Below, one piece after another: positions 56,043 through 64,000 of a DNA stretch of 64,000 nt; position 1 is the stretch's first letter; the number at the start of each line of letters is the position of its first letter. The stretch is from Tillandsia leiboldiana (Eukaryota > Streptophyta > Magnoliopsida > Poales > Bromeliaceae). The position numbers and the translations under genes are program-made. The DNA lies in assembly GCA_029204045.2 (NCBI GenBank), contig CM055067.1, positions 24,564,838 to 24,628,837 on the forward strand, written 5' to 3'. The notes beneath the pieces were generated by a model. The model saw only the letters and a program-made list of their open reading frames with translations. It had not been told where the DNA came from and did no database searches.

Positions 56043-56054
56043 GCTCTGATACCA
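56043..56054 (-). other. Primer-binding site of element F
   Basis: The minus strand reads TGGTATCAGAGC, seven bases from the LTR end at 56062, complementary to initiator-Met tRNA. Between it and the gag ATG (55772-56042) is an untranslated leader with no other feature. Confidence 0.85.
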
Positions 56055-56061
56055 ACTAATC

Positions 56062-57336
56062 TGTCACGCCCCGGGTGTAAACCAGAACCCGGGCCCGTCC
56101 ACAGATCCGCCGTGCATACGGAATTTTCCGTGTACACGAAACGCTGATAACCTGCTCAGATATAAAACAAGTAATAAAAGAGCATAAAACAGAGCTAAAC
56201 TAAAACTAATACAACTCAGACAAATGCTGGAAATGAAAGTACAGTAAGCTCTCAGAAATATACAAGTGTCTCTCCCAGCTCACAAAATATATACAACCAG
56301 CTGGCCGCAGCCAGACCCAAAATAAAAGGAAAATACAACGTCTGAGTGTACTGGGGATACATCAAAACTACTAAACTCGAACTCGGGCAGTGGCTAGCTA
56401 ATCAGCGATCCTCTTACCTCGATCCAGGGAAGAGGGTCCCGCGACTCCCGCAGAGAACTCTGCAAAACAAAGGGGAACAGAAAAGAGAAAACAGTGGGGG
56501 GTGAGAACTACTATAAAAACAGTAGCCTCCCCTAGTGGGTAGACCTCAAGCTCAGACGTGCCCACTAGGACTATCAGAGGCGAAAAATGAAACAAATGTG
56601 GTAAGCTACAAGTACACTACTGATGCAGAGCTACCACTAACGTGCCTCTACGATGCCTACTAGAGAATGGCTAAAAACATGCACCAGAACGTAAGGACTG
56701 ACAGACCAACCCAATCAAAACACCAGTAAACACTGGAACTGCCTGCTCTGCTGTCAACCTCACAACTCAGTATCTCCCCTGTCCAAATAGATCGGAACCC
56801 AACACGGTCTAGCCGGCACCCAACACGGCCTGACCGGCACCCAACACGGTCGGAATCCTACTCCGGAGTGGCACTGGAGGGGAGCGACCCCACACGAGCG
56901 TAGTATCACAGTCACTAGTGTCATCAGTACATAAATAGCAGGACGGGGTCACGACCCTGATCAAAGTGGGAAAACCCATCCACCTAAAGGGAAACTCGAT
57001 CCCCTACCTCCAATCTGATGCAAAAGTAATAATAATAATAATAATCCGGTCAACCGCCCACAGTCCGCGGTCGCCGCAACACCCAACATCGATCCCCGAC
57101 TGTCCCAACTCTGAACATCTGACTACACAATCCCCTAAGACTAGACGACAGGAGAACGAATAAAAGCATGGTTTCTCCTAAGTCAATTCCAATATGTTGG
57201 TGTAGCAGAAAAAGGTGGCTTAGCTAGATGACCATTCAAGCATGCAAAGTCCTTTATTTGATAAAATCATTTCAATTATTCTAACATATGCAACATTAAG
57301 TGTTTGGGAAATCCCGATGTACATGTGGTAAGTATA
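56062..57336 (-). repeat. 5' LTR of element F (cut by assembly gap)
   Basis: Matches 47597-48850 closely. It keeps a segment (AGAACCCGGGCCCGTCCACA and onward) deleted in the 3' LTR. A hairpin lies at 56111-56138: CGTGCATACGGAA against TTCCGTGTACACG, 11 pairs plus one wobble and one mismatch. The remainder is lost in the gap. Confidence 0.85.
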
Positions 57337-57436
57337 NNNNNNNNNNNNNNNNNNNNNNNNNNNNNNNNNNNNNNNNNNNNNNNNNNNNNNNNNNNNNNNN
57401 NNNNNNNNNNNNNNNNNNNNNNNNNNNNNNNNNNNN
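57337..57436. other. Assembly gap (100 N)
   Basis: Exactly 100 Ns, a usual placeholder for a gap of unknown length. It joins the interior of F's 5' LTR to the interior of B's 5' LTR, so about 2 kb of each LTR, the target-site duplications and any intervening DNA are missing. Confidence 0.95.
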
Positions 57437-58137
57437 AGGTCCGTCCAGGGGGCGAGTGCTAGGGCAACCGGTGAGGCTACGAGAGTGTTTGTTCTGATTC
57501 TAGTGACTTCAGATACAGTGGACTCTTCTTCCCTTTTCTTTTATTACTCATGTTAGCTAGTTTGTTGATTGCGACACCCCCCGTGGGGTCCGAAGTGGAT
57601 GTTGCCTCTTCCTTTCTGAATAATGAATGATTGTTACATTCTTTCTTACTTGGTCGTTTCAAACAATGAAAAGCAAAGAAAACCGGTTGCGAAAACTACT
57701 TTTAAAACGTGGGTGTCGTGTGGGCACCGAATTTTCAAACCCTGTGGATTTATGTGGCTTTCAATCGGTCTTTTCTAAAACGATGGCATCGTGTGGATGC
57801 CGCTTCCAAAACCTTGTGATTATTTATCCTTTCAAAACATCCGGCCACTATGTTCTAAGTGAATATTAGAATGTCATGTGAGTTGTTTGGTTGTATGTGT
57901 ACGAGACCCTAACTGATGTGGTTAGAGATTGTATGTGCTACACCTTGTGAGACACTTTGTAATTGAGACGCCGTGCATATACAAAGGAGACTCTGCCCGT
58001 TTGCAGAGTGAATTTGTGTATGCGGCGGGTCTGACGCGCACCGGGGAGCATTGGTTTACAAAAAAAAAATATATATGGCTGAATTAGGGGCATCGGTGGC
58101 TCCTCTTCCGCGCGATTCGAACCCCCGGGGCGTGACA
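57437..58137 (+). repeat. 5' LTR of element B (3' part)
   Basis: The reverse complement of about 5992-6730 of element A, ending GGGGCGTGACA at 58137. It includes the stem-loop at 57975-58023. Confidence 0.85.
57975..58023 (+). other. Stem-loop near the 3' end of LTR B
   Basis: Outer arms GCATATACAAA and TTTGTGTATGC (one wobble). Inner arms ACTCTGC (57990-57996) and GCAGAGT (58003-58009) are perfect, around a CCGTTT loop. On the plus strand this is the RNA sense. Confidence 0.7.
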
Positions 58138-58145
58138 GATTAAGA

Positions 58146-58156
58146 TGGTATCAGAG
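58146..58156 (+). other. Primer-binding site of element B
   Basis: TGGTATCAGAG, eight bases after the LTR, complementary to initiator-Met tRNA. The leader to 58372 holds no other feature. Confidence 0.85.
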
Positions 58157-58372
58157 ATTGAACTTTAACCACAACAGTCGGGGCCTAACATCCACGGGGC
58201 GCAATACTCTGGCTACTGATTAATAAAGTAAACTGGGGGGATAGATAAGTAAAACGTGAGTGCTCGTTGAGGGAAAGGGGGGATTAGTGTTTTTCTTCCT
58301 TTTAGGGCCAGCGTTTGCGGTGTTCCGTTTTGTTTAAACTAGGAGTAACTGGTTCGTGCAAATGTTCAGATC

Positions 58373-59274
58373 ATGGCCAGGACTAGATCCACCGCCGAGG
58401 ACACGGGGACGGACGCAGCAGTACGACGACCGCGGAGAACCAGCTCCTAAGGCAGCAGCTACGGGAGATGGCGGGGCAGTTGGCAGCCCTGACCGACCAC
58501 GTGCGCCAACTGACACAGCAACAGCTGCCCGCTGCGACGGCAGAGGTTGCCCCGGGCCCTCTCCCGGGGCCAGCTGCACCGGCAATGGGACCGCCGACGA
58601 TGGAAGCCGAGGGGGGGGGCTGCCCCTACCCGGGTCTCGGCACCTGAGGTGCCCTTAACCCAACCGACGGCGCCAGAGGTGGCCCCTTCGGCGGCAACGG
58701 CAAGACCGGCGCCGACACCGATCGTCGGAGTTGCTCCGAGTGAGACGGTAGTGCTACCAACTCCCGCCGCGACCGCCAACGTCGCGAAGGAGGGAGTGAT
58801 TCTACCAAACGAGCGAGACCGCGTGCGCGCCAACCTGGCCGATTTCAAGAAATACGACCCGCCAGTGTTCGAGGGGGACACGACAAACCCCTGGGTCGTG
58901 GAGAAGTGGGTGGATACAATGGAGAAACTATTTGAGGACCTAATGATGGAAGACCACGAGCGGGTCCCCCTGGCTGCCCACCTTCTCGAGGGGAATGCCC
59001 GCATTTGGTGGAAGACTGTACGTCCCGGCTCTGCGACGGGCGCTACCCTTCCGTCATGGACTACCTTTAAACAGCAGCTGTTCGGGGCGTTCTTTACCAA
59101 CAGCGTGAAGAAACAACTGGAGGACGACCTCAACCACATCAGGCAGGGAACCAAAACAGTAATGGAGTACCAGAGAGAGTTCGTGAGGCTGGCGAACTGT
59201 GTCCCGTTCGTCATTCGGGATGAATCCCATAAGGCGCAACTGTTTGTGGATGGATTGAGGACCGATATTTCCAA
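58373..59274 (+). pseudogene. Gag of element B, with three frame breaks
   Basis: Starts MARTRSTAEDTG at 58373. Compared with D and C2, the frame breaks near 58421-58428 (stop soon after), again at a G9 tract (58611-58619), and at about 59265-59272, where GATATTTCC replaces GATATCTTCC just before the pol frame. Between breaks the capsid-type domain is well kept: PPVFEGDTTNPWVVEKWVD, ARIWWKT, VMEYQREFVRLANCVPFV. The zinc knuckles are in the pol frame. Breaks at homopolymers could be assembly errors, so loss of function is likely but not certain. Confidence 0.75.
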
Positions 59275-62200
59275 GTGGTGGACGCGGCAGATCTGCATAC
59301 CTTCCAGAAGGTGGTCGACCGAGCCACCATTGTTGAGCGAGGCTTTGCCGTCACGCGCGCCCGAAAGGAAGGCCCCCACCAGCAAGACGACAGGAAGCGG
59401 ACTCAGACAACTTCAGGGGGAGGGGGCTCCTCTAGCGGGAATCGGCCCCCTAAGCGGTGGAGGCCCCAGCAGAGGACCAGGGGAGCGCCAGGAGAGGGAC
59501 AACGCTCAGAGGATCGGCCCTGCGTGATCTGCGGCGGGGCGCACCGAGTAATGGAATGCTCCAAGAGACAGGACCACTGCTTTCGATGTGGCAAGCAGGG
59601 GCATTTCCGTTTCAATTGCCCCCTGAACCAAGGCACCGCATCTTCAGCAGCCTCCGTGCCGTCGCCCCAGCACGCAGGGCGAGGGAAAGCTCCGATGACG
59701 TCGGCCCCCAGGCCGCCAACACCCCGACCTGCAGGGGACAAGCCACCACCTTCGGGAGGCCGCGTCTACTCGATGAGTCAGCAGGAGACACGCCCGTCTG
59801 AGCACGTCGTCGCAGGTATCACTCTTGCTTCTGTTTATCGCGCTAGAACCCTTTTTGACACCGGGGCGACCCTCTCATTTATGTCTCGTGACTTCGCACT
59901 GACCCATAATTTTGAGTTGAGACCCTTACCCAGTGTGATGACTGTTCACACCGCGGGGGGATCCTTGGAGGCTCGCAACCTTGTACCTTCCTGCCCTATA
60001 AGGATGGGAAGGCTCCCGTGCCCCTGGGATCTGGTAGTCATTCCATTGAAAGAGTATGATGTAGTGCTCGGAATAGATTGGCTCACGTGGTACCTTGCAG
60101 TCATCGACTGCGAGAAGCGCGAGGTGCGGCTGATGTACCCCGATTTTCCGGAGAACGTGTACTTGGCATGCAAGAGCGTTTCCTTTTCTTCCATCATTCC
60201 TGCATCGCGAGCCAGGAAGCTGGTTGAGGGCGGGTGTATGGCCTACTTGGTGTCGGTGGCCCTGGCCACCGGACCCTCTATGGCACTCTCCGACATCCCT
60301 GTGGTGAGGGACTTCCCAGATGTCTTTCCGGCCGAACTACCTGGTTTACCCCCCGAGCGAGAAGTTGTTTTTCCAATTGAGCTTCCACCCGGCACACGAC
60401 CAATCACGAAGGCCCCCTACAGGATGGCCTTCGCGGAGCTGAAGGAACTTAAGGCGCAGCTGGAGGACCTTCTGGACAGGGGGTTTATCAGACCGAGTGT
60501 GTCCCCTTGGGGCGCACCTGTACTCTTTGTACGAAAGAAAGACGGGAGCTTGCGGTTGTGCATCGACTACCGGGAAATCAACAAGGTCACAGTGAAAAAC
60601 AAGTATCCCCTACCTAGGATTGATGACCTCTTCGACCAGCTGCGGGGTGCAACAGTCTTCTCAAAGATTGACCTGCAGTCGGGCTACCACCAGCTCAGAG
60701 TTCAAGACGAGGATATTCCGAAGACGGCGTTCCGGACTCGGTATGGCCACTACGAGTTCACAGTAATGCCATTCGGGCTTACCAATGCCCCAGCAGTGTT
60801 CATGGACATGATGAACCGAATTTTCAGACCCTTCCTGGATCAGTTCGTAGTGGTCTTCATCGACGACATCCTGATCTACTCCACCACCGATGAGAAGCAC
60901 GAGGACCACCTACGAATTGTTCTGCAGACTCTTAGGGAGCAGGAGTTGTTCGCAAAACTTAAGAAATGCGAGTTTTGGCTTCGCGAGGTGGGGTTTCTGG
61001 GGCATATCATTTCAGCAGCGGGAATCGCAGTGGATCCCAAGAAGGTGGAGTCGGTGGCCGACTGGCCCCAGCCGACCACGGTGACAGAGGTGCGCAGCTT
61101 CCTGGGCCTTGCAGGGTACTACAGGCGATTCGTGGAAGGATTCTCGAAGATTGCGACCCCTCTGAACCGCCTAACCCGGAAAGGAGTAAAGTTCATTTGG
61201 ACGGCCCAATGCCAAGAAAGCTTTGAAGAACTTAAGAAGCGGTTAACAAGAGCGCCTGTGCTTGCCTTACCAACACCCGGGGAGGACTACGAAGTTTACT
61301 GCGATGCATCGCGAATAGGACTGGGAGGAGTACTGATGCAGCAAGGAAGAGTCATAGCCTATGCCTCAAGGCAACTCAAGGATTACGAGCAGAATTACCC
61401 GATCCATGACTTGGAGCTTGCCGCAGTGGTCTTTGTCCTGAAACTGTGGAGGCACTATCTCTACGGTGTGCATTGCAACGTGTTCTCGGACCACCAAAGC
61501 CTTAAGTACCTTTTCACCCAGAAGGAGCTTAACCTACGACAGAGAAGGTGGTTGGAGCTACTGAAGGATTACGACTTAACCATCCAGTACCACCCGGGGA
61601 AAGCAAATGTGGTAGCTGATGCCCTAAGCAGGAAGGGACAAGCAGAAGGAACTTCGACGGGCACGATCACGCAGCAGAATGACTTGATCGCGGAGTTCTC
61701 GCGACTGAGATTGGAGGTGGTACCAGCAGGGACGGTCGAGCGACTTTTGTCTTTAACAGTCGCGCTGACCCTATTGGAGAGGATTCGAGAAGGCCAAGGT
61801 GCGGACCCACAGCTACAGCTGGAACGAGATAAGATTTCACCGGAGCAGAAGGGAGACTTTGCAGTGGGGGTAGACGGCACCCTTCGGTTCCGAGGGCGGA
61901 TTTGCGTGCCTGATCTGCCGGACCTAAAGAAGGAAATCCTGACTGAAGCACATTGCGCCCCCTACGCGGCGCACCCTGGAGGCACCAAGATGTACCGGGA
62001 TCTCCGACAGACCTTCTGGTGGCCAAGATTGAAGGGAGACGTGACGCTGTTTGTGGCACACTGCTTGATTTGCCAACAGGTGAAAGCCGAGCATCAACGG
62101 CCGGCGGGGAAATTGCAACCTCTACCCGTGCCCGAATGGAAATGGGAGCAAATCACAATGGACTTTGTCACCGGATTCCCACGTTCGCAGCAGGGACACG

Positions 62201-63210
62201 ACGCCATCTGGGTTGTCGTGGATCGGTTAACGAAGTCAGCTCATTTCCTACCCATCCACACGACCTGGACACGCGACCGGCTGGCTCAAGTCTACCTCAG
62301 CGAGATTGTGAGGCTACATAGGGTGCCGACAACGGTTACTTCGGACAGAGACACAAGGCTCGTTTCGAACTTTTGGCAGAGTCTACAACGAGCCTTGGGG
62401 ACCAAGTTACACTTCAGCTCAGCCTTTCACCCCCAGACGGATGGGCAATCCGAGCGGGTGATTCAGATACTCGAGGACATGCTCCGAGCGTGCGTACTGG
62501 ATTTGGGAGACGGATGGTCGCGCTACCTATCCCTTGCAGAGTTCGCTTATAACAACAGCTACCAAGCGAGCATTCAGATGGCGTCGTACGAAGCATTGTA
62601 CGGCAGACGCTGTAGATCCCCGATCTGTTGGGACGATCTGAGGGAGAGAAAGTTTTTGGGGCTGGACCTGGTGGTTGAGACTGAGGAAAAGGTGCGCCTC
62701 ATCAGGCGACGATTGGCGACCGCCCAGAGCCGGCAGAAGAGCTATGCAGACCAGAGACGTCGCGACTTGGAATTCCAGGTGGGAGAGCACGTGTTGTTGC
62801 GGGTGTCGCTGTCAAAAGGGGTGAAGCGGTTTGGGTTGAGAGGCAAGTTGAGCCCGCGGTACGTGGGGCCGTTTGAGATTCTGGAGTGCATCAGCCCGGT
62901 AGCCTACCGCCTCGCCCTACCACCGAACCTTGACCGAGTTCATGATGTGTTCCACGTATCCATGCTTCGGAAGTACCTCCCCGATCCCTCGCGAGTGCTT
63001 GACGTCTCTGCAATTGAGCTCAAAGAGGATTTAAGTTTCGCGGAAGTACCGGTACGGATCCTAGCCCGGGAGGACAAAAAGCTGCGTAGTCGGACAATTC
63101 CCTACGTGAAGGTGCTTTGGAGCAATCAGGAAGAGCGTGAGGCAACTTGGGAACCCGAAACAAAGATGAGGGAATGCTACCCGTACCTTTTCGCCGCGGG
63201 GGAAGTTTAA
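59275..63210 (+). CDS. Pol polyprotein of element B (zinc knuckles to chromodomain, 1311 codons)
   Basis: A single open frame continuing from gag; the first codon listed (GTG) is not a true start, since the natural product is a Gag-Pol fusion. Domains by residue: gag tail 1-80; CCHC motifs 83-117 (CVICGGAHRVMEC, CFRCGKQGHFRFNC); protease D195-TGA; RT from about 345 with FIDD at 528-531; RNase H with catalytic-type D677 (YCDASRIG); integrase zinc-binding region from H893; catalytic D963, D1024 and E1060 (35 residues between the last two); GPY/F LSPRYVGPFEILE; chromodomain about 1257-1305 (IPYVKVLW, EATWEPE). This is a complete Tekay/Del-type set. It is followed by the GGGGACGAAACTT motif and the 3' LTR. 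With this frame intact it is a credible enzyme source for A. Confidence 0.95.
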   Translation: MVDAADLHTFQKVVDRATIVERGFAVTRARKEGPHQQDDRKRTQTTSGGGGSSSGNRPPKRWRPQQRTRGAPGEGQRSEDRPCVICGGAHRVMECSKRQDHCFRCGKQGHFRFNCPLNQGTASSAASVPSPQHAGRGKAPMTSAPRPPTPRPAGDKPPPSGGRVYSMSQQETRPSEHVVAGITLASVYRARTLFDTGATLSFMSRDFALTHNFELRPLPSVMTVHTAGGSLEARNLVPSCPIRMGRLPCPWDLVVIPLKEYDVVLGIDWLTWYLAVIDCEKREVRLMYPDFPENVYLACKSVSFSSIIPASRARKLVEGGCMAYLVSVALATGPSMALSDIPVVRDFPDVFPAELPGLPPEREVVFPIELPPGTRPITKAPYRMAFAELKELKAQLEDLLDRGFIRPSVSPWGAPVLFVRKKDGSLRLCIDYREINKVTVKNKYPLPRIDDLFDQLRGATVFSKIDLQSGYHQLRVQDEDIPKTAFRTRYGHYEFTVMPFGLTNAPAVFMDMMNRIFRPFLDQFVVVFIDDILIYSTTDEKHEDHLRIVLQTLREQELFAKLKKCEFWLREVGFLGHIISAAGIAVDPKKVESVADWPQPTTVTEVRSFLGLAGYYRRFVEGFSKIATPLNRLTRKGVKFIWTAQCQESFEELKKRLTRAPVLALPTPGEDYEVYCDASRIGLGGVLMQQGRVIAYASRQLKDYEQNYPIHDLELAAVVFVLKLWRHYLYGVHCNVFSDHQSLKYLFTQKELNLRQRRWLELLKDYDLTIQYHPGKANVVADALSRKGQAEGTSTGTITQQNDLIAEFSRLRLEVVPAGTVERLLSLTVALTLLERIREGQGADPQLQLERDKISPEQKGDFAVGVDGTLRFRGRICVPDLPDLKKEILTEAHCAPYAAHPGGTKMYRDLRQTFWWPRLKGDVTLFVAHCLICQQVKAEHQRPAGKLQPLPVPEWKWEQITMDFVTGFPRSQQGHDAIWVVVDRLTKSAHFLPIHTTWTRDRLAQVYLSEIVRLHRVPTTVTSDRDTRLVSNFWQSLQRALGTKLHFSSAFHPQTDGQSERVIQILEDMLRACVLDLGDGWSRYLSLAEFAYNNSYQASIQMASYEALYGRRCRSPICWDDLRERKFLGLDLVVETEEKVRLIRRRLATAQSRQKSYADQRRRDLEFQVGEHVLLRVSLSKGVKRFGLRGKLSPRYVGPFEILECISPVAYRLALPPNLDRVHDVFHVSMLRKYLPDPSRVLDVSAIELKEDLSFAEVPVRILAREDKKLRSRTIPYVKVLWSNQEEREATWEPETKMRECYPYLFAAGEV

Positions 63211-63524
63211 GTTTCGGGGACGAAACTTGTTTTTAGCGGTGAGTGGTGTAAGACCCGGTCTTTCCTAAACCCTTCTTGTCACCCTCTTCTTGTAATGTCC
63301 GACCGAGGGCCTCATTTTTGGTGTTTTTCCGGACAGACTGTTGGGGCCCGCAAATAATTTTAGGCGGTAGAGCTCGCGGAGCGGAGCGCGCGGGCGCGAT
63401 CGGTTTCATTTTCCGACTTCCGGTCTGATCAGAATTAATTCTCGAAGTTGGGGCCCCCTTGGGCGTCCCGGGATCCGTGCTGGCGACCCGCACGTCTTTT
63501 AAGGTAAACCCTAACTTTTTAATA

Positions 63525-63557
63525 TTTATAGCCGGATGGGAAAGGGAATTAGGGTTT
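63525..63557 (+). promoter_or_regulatory. Putative TATA and telo-box promoter of LTR B
   Basis: AATATTTATAG followed by TTAGGGTTT. A reverse telo-box AAACCCTAA is at 63507-63515. The layout resembles LTRs A, C1 and the copia LTR. Confidence 0.5.
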
Positions 63558-63769
63558 ATTCCTTTGGCCGTCTCTTTTCTTTTCCTTCTTCCCTCGTAGC
63601 CGTCGGCAAGGAGTAACCGAAGACTCGGGCGAGGGTGGACCGGTGGGGCAAGCGGACGATCCCTCTCCTTCTTTCTCCTTCACGCATCAAGGTGAGTCGG
63701 GGGTGCATCTTGTTCGGGTTTTGATTTCCTTTTGTTTTGTGGTCACGAGGAGAGAGGGGGGGGGGCGGT

Positions 63770-64000
63770 GCCGTCGCGCACCGCCGCGCGCGGGGCCGGC
63801 CGCGGGTGGGGCGCCCGCGCGGGCTGGTGCCGCGCGGGGTCGCCCCGCACCGCGGGCAGCGCGCCCGCGGGGCGCTCGGCCGCGCGGGGCCGCCCGCAGG
63901 AGGGGCGCCCGCGCGGGCTGGTGCCGCACGGGGTCGCCCCGCCCCGCGGGCAGCGCGCCCGCGCGGCGCCCGGCCGCGCGGGGCCGCCCGCAGGAGGGGC
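63770..64000. repeat. GC-rich tandem array in LTR B
   Basis: The reverse complement of the A-LTR unit (GGGCGCCCGCGCGGGCTGGT and onward). Two and a half units are visible before the window ends. Sharing between A and B shows the array is an old part of this LTR family. Confidence 0.85.

Larger units (their letters stand above)
47597..57336 (-). mobile_element. Element F: nearly complete Tekay-like chromovirus
   Basis: A Ty3/gypsy element with 3' LTR 47597-50901, pol and gag at 50949-55771, PBS at 56043-56054 and 5' LTR from 56062 into the assembly gap. The LTRs differ at roughly a dozen sites over the 1.27 kb that can be compared, plus a 30-bp deletion near 47622, so the insertion is young. 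All enzymatic domains are present. The only defect I see is a frame change between gag and the zinc-knuckle/pol frame. Confidence 0.92.
57437..64000 (+). mobile_element. Element B: Tekay-like chromovirus, same LTR family as A
   Basis: 5' LTR end 57437-58137, PBS, frameshifted gag, intact pol 59275-63210, and 3' LTR from 63247 past the window edge. Its LTR shares with A the terminal sequence, stem-loop and GC-rich array. It has the enzymes that A lacks. Confidence 0.92.
63247..64000 (+). repeat. 3' LTR of element B (first 754 bp)
   Basis: Starts TGTAAGACCCGG. It contains a TATA-like TTTATAG (63525-63531) with TTAGGGTTT 18 bases downstream (63549-63557), then the GC-rich array. The rest is outside the window. 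Confidence 0.85.

Noticed and set aside
57300..57497. Frame spanning the N gap
   Set aside because: It depends on undetermined bases.

Overview
This is intergenic, repeat-dense plant nuclear DNA. I found no host gene, tRNA gene, rRNA gene or CRISPR array. Almost every base can be assigned to LTR retrotransposons, many of them nested. Plant origin is indicated by Ty3/gypsy chromovirus polyproteins with a C-terminal chromodomain (Tekay/Del-like), primer-binding sites matching plant initiator-Met tRNA (TGGTATCAGAG), Cassandra elements carrying a 5S-rRNA-like promoter in their LTRs, and a gag-only Ty1/copia family. The species cannot be named from this sequence.

Layout, left to right. (1) 1-9163, element A, minus strand: a non-autonomous gypsy element with very similar LTRs of about 3.2 kb. 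Each LTR carries a GC-rich array of about 94-bp units. The interior has a capsid-less gag ORF with duplicated zinc knuckles and decayed RNase H and integrase. (2) 9164-13362, element E, plus strand: a decayed 3' internal tail with a chromodomain remnant, then a 3.3-kb LTR. (3) 13363-16340, element D, minus strand: gag, RT and RNase H, cut off by E. (4) 16341-29256, family C: a non-autonomous gypsy family present in both orientations, so the interval contains large inverted repeats. It is hit by two Cassandra insertions, a tandem array at 16966-18370 and a single element at 24771-25346. (5) 29257-47596, a third C LTR (C3, minus strand), split by a 15.5-kb tandem array of gag-only copia elements at 31235-46737: four LTRs, three interiors, one AGGAG target-site duplication around the whole array. 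(6) 47597-57336, element F, minus strand: a young, nearly complete Tekay-like element inserted in the C3 LTR. (7) A 100-N assembly gap at 57337-57436. (8) 57437-64000, element B, plus strand: the LTR family of A, with an unbroken 1311-codon pol frame but a frameshifted gag. Its 3' LTR runs off the window.

How the parts relate. B and F encode all the enzymes of a chromovirus: protease, RT, RNase H, integrase and chromodomain. A, C, the copia array and Cassandra lack these and would need helpers in trans. A shares B's LTR family, so B-like elements are its likely helper. Insertion order can be read in places: C3 lies in C2's 3' LTR, the copia array and F lie in C3's LTR, and Cassandra lies in C-family gag and at a C-family LTR/PBS junction.

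The observations I rate highest are the copia and Cassandra tandem arrays, a stem-loop near the 3' end of the LTR in six gypsy groups with an apparent compensatory change, a TATA box followed by a telo-box in LTRs of three gypsy groups and the copia family, and the capsid-less double-zinc-knuckle gag of element A.
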